Origin: Candidatus Limnocylindria bacterium
GTDB lineage: Bacteria; Chloroflexota; Limnocylindria; QHBO01
DNA: 8,205 nt
Reading direction: 5' to 3'
NCBI GenBank assembly: GCA_030146365.1
Contig: JASLBU010000041.1
Location: forward strand, 1 to 8,205
The position numbers were made by a program, and so were the translations under genes. The notes under the pieces are model-generated. The model did not search any database. It was not told the origin of the DNA and worked only from the letters and a program-made list of their open reading frames with translations. Below, piece by piece: positions 1 to 5,376 of this stretch; positions within the stretch are counted from its first letter, which is position 1, and every line of letters begins with the position of its first letter.

Positions 1-11
1 GACTGCGCCGA

Positions 12-20
12 TGCTAGGAT
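12..20 (+). promoter_or_regulatory. Possible extended -10 promoter element upstream of the AroE-like gene
   Basis: The bases TGCTAGGAT fit an extended -10 element (TG, one base, then a hexamer with four of six matches to TATAAT). Transcription from here would start near base 27 and leave a leader of about 55 bases before the GTG at 82. No -35 box can be judged because the window begins just upstream. This is a pattern match only. Confidence 0.25.
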
Positions 21-81
21 GAGCGCTCCTCCCCGGCGCGACGCGGTCCGGGATGGAGCACCCTGAACCCCGCACCGAAGC

Positions 82-975
82 GTGTCCGAGATGCCTGCCA
101 CCCGCCTTCCCATTATCGGCTACCCGATCGCCGATACCCCCTTCGAGCCCGTCCTGCGGTCCGCGCTCGCGTCGGTCGGGTCCGGCATCGCCATCGAGCC
201 GATGGAGGTCCGCCCGCATCAGCTGGCGGCGGCGCTGAAGGAGGTCCGCGCGGGCGACGACTTCGCCGGCGCGCTCATCGCGTCGCCGCACAAGGAGAAG
301 GCCCCACCGCTCTCGGACGCGCTGTCGGACGACGCTCGGGTCAGTGGAGCCGTGAACGTCTACGTCCGCGTCGACGGCCGGCTTCGCGGCCACAACACCG
401 ACGCAGATGGCATCCGCGCCGGCCTGGACGCCATCCTGCCGAAGGTAAAGGGCAAATGGCCGCGCAACGCCGTCGTGCTCGGTGCCGGCGGCGGGGCACG
501 GGCCGTCGTCGCGGTCCTCATCGGCTCCGGCTTCCAGCACATCGCCGTGCTGAACCGACACCTGCACAAGGCGGAGGCCCTCGTCACCCATTTCGCCCGG
601 AGCGCCAGGCACATGGAGCTTCGCGCCCGCCCGTGGCACGACGCCATCATCGAGGCGGAGCTGGCACGCGGCGAGCTGCTCGTCAACGCGAGCGGCATCG
701 GGCTGACGGACGGAGCATCGCCGTTTCCGACGGAGCTGCTGCCGCCGGACCGATACGTCCTGGATCTCGTCCTGACGCCGGGCAGCACTGCCCTGATGGA
801 GCGCGCGACCGCGGAGGGCGGGACGGCGGCGAACGGGCAGGCTGCATTCCTTGCCTCGACCTCGGTCACTGTCCAACTGTTGACGGGCACAGCGGCGCCG
901 ATGGAGGAGCTCCGCACGGCGCTGGCCACCGAACTGGGGGTCCCGGAAGAGGGCCTCGCGGTCGTCGGCGACTGA
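82..975 (+). CDS. Shikimate dehydrogenase (AroE) family oxidoreductase with a divergent substrate pocket
   Basis: The protein has 297 residues, close to the usual 270-290 of NADP-dependent shikimate dehydrogenase, the enzyme that reduces 3-dehydroshikimate in the aromatic pathway. The N-terminal substrate domain keeps the catalytic lysine (SPHKE, K71), the GAVN asparagine (N92) and the GHNTD aspartate (D107). The Rossmann domain shows GAGGGAR (134-140) and NRHLHKA (158-164), the usual NADP-binding pattern. However, the shikimate-binding Ser-x-Ser after the first GxPIA motif reads DTPFEP (T19, F21). The Thr of NVTxPxK is A69, the Tyr of DxVYxP is L231, and the late Gln is S259. The fold and hydride chemistry are therefore well supported, but the substrate may not be shikimate. 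Start: GTG 82; ATG 91 is an equally possible start, and neither has a clear ribosome binding site. The gene lies 49 bases before the sigma factor gene. Confidence 0.85.
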   Translation: MSEMPATRLPIIGYPIADTPFEPVLRSALASVGSGIAIEPMEVRPHQLAAALKEVRAGDDFAGALIASPHKEKAPPLSDALSDDARVSGAVNVYVRVDGRLRGHNTDADGIRAGLDAILPKVKGKWPRNAVVLGAGGGARAVVAVLIGSGFQHIAVLNRHLHKAEALVTHFARSARHMELRARPWHDAIIEAELARGELLVNASGIGLTDGASPFPTELLPPDRYVLDLVLTPGSTALMERATAEGGTAANGQAAFLASTSVTVQLLTGTAAPMEELRTALATELGVPEEGLAVVGD

Positions 976-988
976 CTTCAGTGATGCA

Positions 989-1013
989 GGGAGGGTCGTC
1001 GCGCGTTCCTCCC
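989..1013. other. Short inverted repeat in the leader of the sigma factor gene
   Basis: GGGAGG (989-994) and CCTCCC (1008-1013) are perfectly complementary, with a further G-T pair inside, around a loop of about 11 bases. The repeat sits between the AroE-like stop (975) and the sigma factor ATG (1025). It could form a weak RNA hairpin or be a protein site. It is short and may be chance. Confidence 0.25.
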
Positions 1014-1024
1014 ACGAGCGCGGT

Positions 1025-1642
1025 ATGACGAACGACCGGTCCGCCGACGCTCAACTGGCAAACCGGATCCGATCCGGCGAGTCCGAAGCGCTCGGTGAGC
1101 TGTACGACGCCTACGCGTCGATGGCGCTGGCCGTCGCGCTCCGGGTGGTCGCTGATCGAGAGGAAGCAGAGGATCTCGTGCACGACGCCTTCGTCGCCGT
1201 ATGGAAGAAGATCGACCGATTCGACGCGGACCGTGGGTCCCTGCGCGCCTGGCTCATGACGGTCGTCCGCAACCGCGCCATCGACCGCGTGCGCTCCCGG
1301 CGCCCGAAGATGGACCTTGAGGACGCCGACGAGCGGTCGCTGCTGCGCACGGGACCGAATCCGACCTGGGAGGCGGCGCTGCAGCATGCCTCCGCATCAG
1401 ACGTCCGCGCGGCGCTGGACACCCTGCCCGAGGAGCAGCGACGGGCGGTCGAGCTCGCCTTCTTCGAGGGCTACACGTACCGCGAGGTGGCTGTCGTGAC
1501 CGGAGTTCCACCGGGCACGGCCAACGGCAGGCTGCGCCTGGCGCTGGCCAAGCTGCGCAGCGCGCTGGTCGGAAGCGCAGGAGCACCGCTCACGGACGCC
1601 GTCTTCGGCGACGCGATCCGTCGGGAAGAGGGAAGCCGATGA
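1025..1642 (+). CDS. ECF-family RNA polymerase sigma factor (SigK-like)
   Basis: A 205-residue extracytoplasmic-function (sigma-70 group 4) factor that would direct RNA polymerase to a small set of stress promoters. Region 2 spans about residues 24-94: the core-binding and -10-recognition helices include EEAEDLVHDAF, VAVWKKIDRFD, RGSLRAWL and RNRAIDRVRSRR. Region 4 spans about 125-180, with LPEEQRRAVELAFFEGYTYR followed by the recognition helix after GVPPGT. In that helix the sequence TANGRLRLAL replaces the common T-V-K-S-R, so -35 preference may differ from well-studied relatives. There are no cysteines in the whole protein, so it cannot carry the redox disulfide known from mycobacterial SigK. 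A C-terminal tail of about 25 residues follows region 4. The stop overlaps the start of the anti-sigma gene (ATGA at 1639-1642), which indicates translational coupling and a dedicated partner. The ribosome binding site is weak. Confidence 0.92.
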   Translation: MTNDRSADAQLANRIRSGESEALGELYDAYASMALAVALRVVADREEAEDLVHDAFVAVWKKIDRFDADRGSLRAWLMTVVRNRAIDRVRSRRPKMDLEDADERSLLRTGPNPTWEAALQHASASDVRAALDTLPEEQRRAVELAFFEGYTYREVAVVTGVPPGTANGRLRLALAKLRSALVGSAGAPLTDAVFGDAIRREEGSR

Positions 1643-2385
1643 ATTGCCAGGCCGTCGACGAGCTCGCCGCCGCCTATGCGCTGTCGGCCGTTCCCGCGGA
1701 CGAAGAGCGCGCGATGAGCGAGCACCTGTCCACCTGCGATCAGCCTCACGACGAGGCGCGCAGCTTCATCGACGCGGCGGCGCTCGTGCCGGCGTCGCTG
1801 GACCTCGTCCAACCGTCCGCGACGCTTCGTGCCCGCCTGATGACCACCATCGCCGCCACGCCCCAGGACCACCGGCCGGTGATCGCGCCGGTGGCGGCGC
1901 CACGAGCAGCAACCGAAGCACCCCGCTCGATCGCCGACCGGCGTCCGTGGTGGCGGCTCGCTCCCCTGCCCTCCGCGCTGGCTGCCGCCGCACTGGCTGC
2001 GGCCGTTGGCCTCGGCGCGTGGGGCGTCGGCCTGAATCAGCAGCTGGCGGAGCGCGACGCCGCGCTCCGTGCGGTCGCCTCGGCCGATGCCGCCTACGCC
2101 GTCGAGGGCGCGGCCGGCAGCGGCTGGGTCCTCGAGACGGACGGCCAGGCGATCTTCCTGGCGGACTCGCTCGCCGACCTGCCGGCCGACCAGCTCTACG
2201 AGCTGTGGCTCATCGGCGCCGAGGGCCCCGTGGCGGTCGGCACGTTGACTGACACCGAGGGCGTCGCGCTGGTGGAGCTCGAGCGGGATCTGGGCGCGGC
2301 GACGACCTTCGCCGTGACCGTCGAAGCCGAGCGCGTCGACGCCCCCACCTCGGATCCCGTGCTGGTGGCCACGCTCGAGGGCTGA
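1639..2385 (+). CDS. RskA-like membrane-bound anti-sigma factor
   Basis: A 248-residue protein that should hold the upstream ECF sigma factor at the membrane. The cytoplasmic N-terminus (1-75) looks like a zinc-associated anti-sigma domain: C3, then H29-x3-C33. The usual Cys-x2-Cys ending is replaced by C33-x3-H37. A Pro/Ala-rich linker leads to one membrane helix at about 111-131 (after RRPWWRLAPL). The outer part (about 160-248) matches the RskA C-terminal domain: SGWVLETDG, then LPADQLYELWLIGAEGPVAV and GTLTDTEGVALVEL, ending in VTVEAE. Release would be by regulated proteolysis or, if zinc is bound at C3/H29/C33/H37, by thiol chemistry; both are inference. Ribosome binding site GAGGG at 1628-1632 lies six bases before the ATG, inside the sigma gene. 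Confidence 0.88.
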   Translation: MNCQAVDELAAAYALSAVPADEERAMSEHLSTCDQPHDEARSFIDAAALVPASLDLVQPSATLRARLMTTIAATPQDHRPVIAPVAAPRAATEAPRSIADRRPWWRLAPLPSALAAAALAAAVGLGAWGVGLNQQLAERDAALRAVASADAAYAVEGAAGSGWVLETDGQAIFLADSLADLPADQLYELWLIGAEGPVAVGTLTDTEGVALVELERDLGAATTFAVTVEAERVDAPTSDPVLVATLEG

Positions 2386-2476
2386 GGGTTCAGCGCCGCA
2401 GCGGCACGACGGTCAACCGCCTGCTGGAGCGTTGGTGCCGGCGCGCCGGCCCGGGAAAGACCGCCAAGGCCCCGAC

Positions 2477-2493
2477 GCGGGCGCAACGCCCGC
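2477..2493. terminator. Hairpin between convergent genes, possible terminator
   Basis: GCGGGCG (2477-2483) and CGCCCGC (2487-2493) form a perfect 7-bp stem around CAA. It lies in the 186-base gap between the anti-sigma stop (2385) and the 3' end of the lipoprotein gene on the other strand (2572), where both transcripts should end. No T-run follows on either strand, so termination strength is uncertain. A separate 14-base palindrome, GCCGGCGCGCCGGC, is at 2437-2450. No gene is seen in 2386-2571. Confidence 0.35.
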
Positions 2494-2571
2494 AATGCCG
2501 ACGGGAATCGCAGGTGTCTCCCGCGAGCACACCGGCGCCGATCACGGCTAACGACGCTGCGCCCACTGGTG

Positions 2572-3015
2572 TCAGGGCGCCGGCCGCGCCTCGTCGAGGA
2601 CGAGCACCTGCGTGGCCTCAGGGTCGCAGAAGCCGATCGTGTGGGCCCACCAGCCGCCGCGGTCGGCGGTGAGTGGCTCCGCCGGTGTGAGCGCGCCCAC
2701 GCCCTCGAAAGGGTCACCGTCAGCGAGAACGGAGCCATCCGGTAGGCGCACACCGTCGACCTTCGCCGAGCCGGCCGGCCAGATCACGTAGCGCTCGTGC
2801 CCGTCGACGATCGCGTGGTCGCAGCCCGTACTGCTCACGTGGAGAGTGCCCGATATCGGGGAGCGGTTCCCCGGGTACACCTCCCCACGGAGCTGTACCG
2901 GGAGCCCCATCCCGGCCGGTGCGGCCGGCGGCTCAGCCTGGCAGGCGGCGACGAGCCACCCGAGGGCGACCAACAGGAGCGAGACCGAGGCGCGCGACAC
3001 GGTGACCAGCATCAC
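2572..3015 (-). CDS. Small lipoprotein of unknown function
   Basis: A 147-residue protein that I do not recognise. It starts with a lipoprotein signal peptide: basic R8, a hydrophobic core (VSLLLVALGWLVAAC) and a lipobox V-A-A-C, giving a lipid-modified C25. The mature part of about 123 residues begins with a short Pro/Ala linker, then a compact region with beta-strand-like stretches (QLRGEVY, GTLHVSS, ERYVIWP, TQVLVLDEA). Only two further cysteines exist, C65 (STGCDHA) and C130 (GFCDPEA); outside the membrane they could form a disulfide. Gly/Asp-rich turns (LPDGSVLADGDPFEGVGAL) and a GGWWAH motif are the other landmarks. GTG 3015 and ATG 3012 are adjacent starts, preceded by a GAGGGG ribosome binding site about 13 bases upstream of the GTG. 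It is convergent with the anti-sigma gene. Third-position GC and the clear signal peptide make it a real gene. Confidence 0.75.
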   Translation of the reverse strand: MMLVTVSRASVSLLLVALGWLVAACQAEPPAAPAGMGLPVQLRGEVYPGNRSPISGTLHVSSTGCDHAIVDGHERYVIWPAGSAKVDGVRLPDGSVLADGDPFEGVGALTPAEPLTADRGGWWAHTIGFCDPEATQVLVLDEARPAP

Positions 3016-3374
3016 GGGTCGCCCACCCCTCGGTCAAGGCGAGGGCGCGTGAGGTGGCATGCCTCCCTGGGGGCGCGTTGGAGACATTGATTGCTGGACC
3101 GCACATCGCCACCTGGTCGGTGCGCGTCCGGCCCATCGTCACGCTGAGTGGCGCGGTAAACGCGCCGAGCTGCCCGTGACGTGCCGAGGCCGGAGCAGTG
3201 TCGCCGGTGAGGGGGCGGGTTCGCGATGACCCCCGTGGAAGACCAACAGCCAGTGTCTCGGAGCCTGTCACCGGTGGGCCTTGCGGCGACGAGCGGGACT
3301 GCTAGGGGCAGCGGCACACGAAGACGCCCCGGCCGCCGAAGCGGCCGGGGCGTCTCCCGCGGAGGAGACCGCTG
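3016..3374. other. Non-coding stretch between two minus-strand genes
   Basis: No convincing gene on either strand. The right end holds the strong terminator at 3322-3355. The left end should hold the promoter of the lipoprotein gene, but no clear -35/-10 pair was found. Within it, GGGCGCGT occurs twice in the same orientation (3043-3050 and 3071-3078) around the palindrome GGCATGCC (3056-3063), about 40 bases upstream of the lipoprotein start, a layout that could be an operator. The middle (about 3080-3300) shows no structure that I can support. Confidence 0.5.
3322..3355 (-). terminator. Strong hairpin terminator of the histidine-domain gene
   Basis: A perfect 15-bp inverted repeat, AGACGCCCCGGCCGC against GCGGCCGGGGCGTCT, encloses four bases. 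On the minus strand the loop reads TTCG closed by C and G, i.e. an unusually stable C(UUCG)G tetraloop in RNA. It begins about 20 bases after the stop codon at 3375, exactly where the transcript of the cupredoxin/histidine-domain unit should end. The following T-tract is poor (TCTTCGTGTG), as is common in GC-rich genomes. Confidence 0.75.
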
Positions 3375-4715
3375 CTAGTTGCGCGAGCGAACCTCGATCG
3401 CGCGTCGGGTGACGGCGAGGCCAGCCACTGCGGCAAGGACCAGGCCGACGAGGACGGCCGGGCTCGGCGAGGCGGCCGGGGCCGTCATCGCCGTGTCGGA
3501 CGGCTCAGTGGTGGTCGAGAACATGTCCGGCATCTGGCCGGCGATGGCGGCGGCGATGGCCGTGCCCGTCATGTACATGTGCTCGTGCGCCTCGCGCTCG
3601 GAGGCGTAGGCCGCCTCGAAGTCTTCGGCGAAGAACTGATCCACCTGGCCGGCCAGCTGGCCGACGTGCTCCTCGAGCGAAGCCCGCGCGGCGTCGGTCG
3701 GGAGGTTCTCCTCGGTTGCCGTCCCGAGGAAGGCACCGAAGTCCTGGATGTAGGTGCCGAGGTCGGCAACTGCCTGCTCCCGGCCCGCCTCGTCGCCACC
3801 GGCCGTCGCGACCGTGTAGTCGACGAAGAAGCCGATGTGGGCTTCCCACTGCGCATTGAATGCCTGGCCGGCATCGGCGCCGTACACGCTCTCGATGGCT
3901 GCGGTGAGGTCCGCGGTGTTGGCGCCCAGCGCGCCGGCTGCGGCCTCGAAGTCACCGGCACCGGTCACGCCGTTACGGGTGGCCTGCACGGCGAGGATCG
4001 CATGCTCGCCCAGGAGGGACTGCAGTGCGATCTGAAGGTCGACGGCCGGGCTCCAGGCCAGGTCGTTGCCGGTGAAGGTGTCCGGATTCTGCTGGATCAT
4101 CGCGAGGGCCAGGGCATCGGCCGTCATGGCCATGTGCGCGTAGGCCTCGCGGGCCTTGGCGTACGCGGTCTCGAAGTCGCCGGCCGCGTAGGCGTCGATC
4201 TGATCCTTGAGCTGGCCCACGTGCTCGGTGAGGGCGGACTTGGCGGCATCGGCCGGCAGGTTGCCACCGGTGGCATCGGACAGGAACTGGCCGAAGTCCT
4301 CGATGTAGGTACCGAGGTCAGCGACTGCCTGGTCCTGGGCGGCCTGGTCTTCGGTCACGAGGCCGACCGTGTAGTCCACGAAGAAGCCGATGTGGGCCTC
4401 CCACTGCGCGCGGAACGCCTGAGCGGCGTCAGCGCCGTAGATGCTGTCGATGGCGGCGACGAGGTCATCGGTGTTGCCCTGCAGCGCACCGGCGGCAGCG
4501 ACAAACTCCGGGTCCTCGAGGTCACCGGCGTCAAAGCCCTGGCGGGTCGCCTCGATCGCCAGCTCGGCATGCTCGCTGAGCAGACGGGTCAGCGCGACGC
4601 GCAGGTCCGCGGCGGGTGAAGAAAGCTCGGCCGGGGCCGCGAGGGCACCCGTTCCGGTGATCGCGATCAGCGCGGCCGCGGCGACGCTGGCGAACATTGT
4701 CTTGAGGGATCTCAC
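3375..4715 (-). CDS. Secreted, membrane-anchored protein with two tandem His-containing helical domains
   Basis: A 446-residue protein. A Sec signal peptide (1-26, cleavage after ALA) is followed by two homologous domains, about 34-214 and 223-399, then a Thr/Pro/Ser linker and a membrane helix (about 420-436) ending in RR and R-rich cytoplasmic residues. It is therefore displayed outside the membrane. Each domain looks all-helical and has four histidines at matching places: HAxLA (H49, H238), WEAHIGFFVDYT (H108, H293), EHVGQL (H165, H350) and REAxxHMxMT (H194, H379). The second to fourth are spaced by exactly 185 residues between domains. AQWEAHIGFFVDYTV is identical in both. Such an arrangement suggests a four-helix bundle binding metal or haem, but that is inference. 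I recall similar unnamed secreted domains in Gram-positive bacteria but can name no family. Start: GTG 4715 with GGAG seven bases upstream. It follows the cupredoxin gene by 74 bases, pointing to a shared copper or redox role. Confidence 0.85.
   Translation of the reverse strand: MRSLKTMFASVAAAALIAITGTGALAAPAELSSPAADLRVALTRLLSEHAELAIEATRQGFDAGDLEDPEFVAAAGALQGNTDDLVAAIDSIYGADAAQAFRAQWEAHIGFFVDYTVGLVTEDQAAQDQAVADLGTYIEDFGQFLSDATGGNLPADAAKSALTEHVGQLKDQIDAYAAGDFETAYAKAREAYAHMAMTADALALAMIQQNPDTFTGNDLAWSPAVDLQIALQSLLGEHAILAVQATRNGVTGAGDFEAAAGALGANTADLTAAIESVYGADAGQAFNAQWEAHIGFFVDYTVATAGGDEAGREQAVADLGTYIQDFGAFLGTATEENLPTDAARASLEEHVGQLAGQVDQFFAEDFEAAYASEREAHEHMYMTGTAIAAAIAGQMPDMFSTTTEPSDTAMTAPAASPSPAVLVGLVLAAVAGLAVTRRAIEVRSRN
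3519..4049 (-). repeat. Second internal domain repeat (residues 223-399)
   Basis: In-gene direct repeat of the block at 4074-4616. Similarity at DNA level is highest around 3810-3853, where the sequence coding for AQWEAHIGFFVDYTV differs by only a few bases from the copy at 4365-4408. The two lie 555 bases (185 codons) apart. This copy is four residues shorter, near residue 250 (TGAGDFEAAAGAL). Confidence 0.8.
4074..4616 (-). repeat. First internal domain repeat (residues 34-214)
   Basis: Partner of the repeat at 3519-4049. It starts at PAADLRVALTRLLSEHAELA and ends at NPDTF, directly after the signal peptide. The copies have diverged outside the histidine motifs, so the duplication is old, with selection on the motifs. 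Confidence 0.8.
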
Positions 4716-4765
4716 GTTGAATCTCCAGGTGATGGTTGGTCGTTGGGGTGGTTACGGGGAAGGTC

Positions 4766-4789
4766 GCCGCACGTACGTACGTATGCGGC
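4766..4789 (-). other. CGTA-repeat hairpin between the cupredoxin and histidine-domain genes
   Basis: GCCGCA (4766-4771) pairs with TGCGGC (4784-4789). The interior is three tandem CGTA units (4772-4783), which are self-complementary, so the whole 24 bases can fold with a small bulge. It starts directly after the cupredoxin stop codon (4790-4792) on the minus strand. It could be a partial terminator, an RNA-stability element or a processing site that sets the ratio of the two products. Confidence 0.5.
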
Positions 4790-5317
4790 TCACGGAGTGA
4801 CGACGACCACGCCGGTCATCGTCGGATGGATGTCGCAGAAGTAGGCGAACTCGCCTTCCTCTTCGAAGGTGTAGCTGTAGGTCTCGCCGGCCTCGATGTC
4901 ATCGGAATCGAAGGTGCCGTCGGAGGTGTCGTCGGCGCCAGAGGTGACGGTGTGCCGCGTGGAGTCCTCGTTCGTCCACGTCACCGTCGTCCCGACACTG
5001 ACCTCGATGCGGTCCTCGACGTAGACGAAGTTCTGCATGGCGACCATGACTTCGTCGCCGTTGCCGCCCATGCCGCCCATGTCGTGGCTGGCCATCGACT
5101 CGGCGGACGCGGATGCGGACGCGGACGCAGACGCAGACGCAGACGCCTCGGGCGAATCGCTTGCGGCGGCCGAGGGCGTCGGCGCCATCGACATGGAGAC
5201 CGACACGGCCGCCTGGCTGGGAGCGTTGGAGGTGCCGGCTTCGTCGGTGGCGGGCGCGCAGGCCGCCAGGGCTCCGACGACGGTGAGCGCGAGAAGGCTG
5301 CGCGTGATGTGTTTCAT
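4790..5317 (-). CDS. Cupredoxin (plastocyanin/amicyanin-like) lipoprotein
   Basis: A 175-residue blue-copper-type protein for electron transfer or copper handling outside the membrane. The signal peptide ends in a lipobox L-A-A-C, giving lipid anchor C20. Next is a flexible tether (21-88) with Met/Ser-rich SVSMSMAP, seven Ala-Ser pairs (58-71) and a Met/His/Gly-rich stretch (HDMGGMGG). The cupredoxin domain (about 89-175) has VSVGTTVTWTNEDSTRHTVT with ligand H122 and YFCDIHPTM with C161, H164 and M167. The Cys-x2-His-x2-Met spacing is that of amicyanin rather than plastocyanin, and the copper ligand set is complete. ATG 5317 has no obvious ribosome binding site. Divergent from thymidine kinase; the next gene on the strand is the tandem histidine-domain protein, probably cotranscribed. 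Its electron partner is unknown. Confidence 0.92.
   Translation of the reverse strand: MKHITRSLLALTVVGALAACAPATDEAGTSNAPSQAAVSVSMSMAPTPSAAASDSPEASASASASASASASAESMASHDMGGMGGNGDEVMVAMQNFVYVEDRIEVSVGTTVTWTNEDSTRHTVTSGADDTSDGTFDSDDIEAGETYSYTFEEEGEFAYFCDIHPTMTGVVVVTP
5105..5146. repeat. Hexanucleotide repeat (7 units) encoding Ala-Ser pairs in the cupredoxin tether
   Basis: Seven in-frame six-base units of the form RGAYGC on the plus strand (three AGACGC, three GGACGC, one GGATGC). On the coding strand each unit reads Ala-Ser. Because units are six bases, gain or loss changes tether length without a frameshift. The near-identical units suggest recent slippage expansion. Confidence 0.9.
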
Positions 5318-5362
5318 GGCGGTGGTACGCAGCCCGATCGGTTTTGTATCTGTGCCGTTGCG

Positions 5363-5368
5363 TAGACT
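5363..5368 (+). promoter_or_regulatory. Possible -10 box for leaderless thymidine kinase transcript
   Basis: TAGACT fits the TANNNT pattern of -10 boxes in GC-rich bacteria and ends eight bases before the ATG at 5377. That is the spacing expected when transcription starts at or next to the start codon. This agrees with the lack of a ribosome binding site before the ATG. No good -35 box is seen. The 59-base gap 5318-5376 must also hold the promoter of the divergent cupredoxin gene. Confidence 0.35.
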
Positions 5369-5376
5369 CCGAGCCG

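Noticed and set aside
360..929. 189-codon minus-strand frame
   Set aside because: Antisense to the AroE-like gene, with low-complexity Ser/Arg/Ala content and no motif.
3208..3237. GGGGG and CCCCC stretch as a hairpin
   Set aside because: Only four to five G-C pairs around a 14-base loop, not next to any gene end.
3579..4619. Long 346-codon open frame on the plus strand
   Set aside because: It lies wholly antisense to the histidine-domain gene. Its internal repetitiveness only mirrors the tandem domains, and it has no recognisable domain or start signal.
5105..5146. Short regular repeat considered as a CRISPR-like array
   Set aside because: Units are six bases with no spacers, in frame within the cupredoxin gene.
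4736..5365. 209-codon plus-strand frame with runs of Arg and Gly
   Set aside because: Antisense shadow of the cupredoxin gene; the Arg/Gly run is the hexamer repeat read on the wrong strand.
5344..5376. TTG start giving 11 extra residues on thymidine kinase
   Set aside because: The family has no such extension, and the segment contains the likely -10 box.
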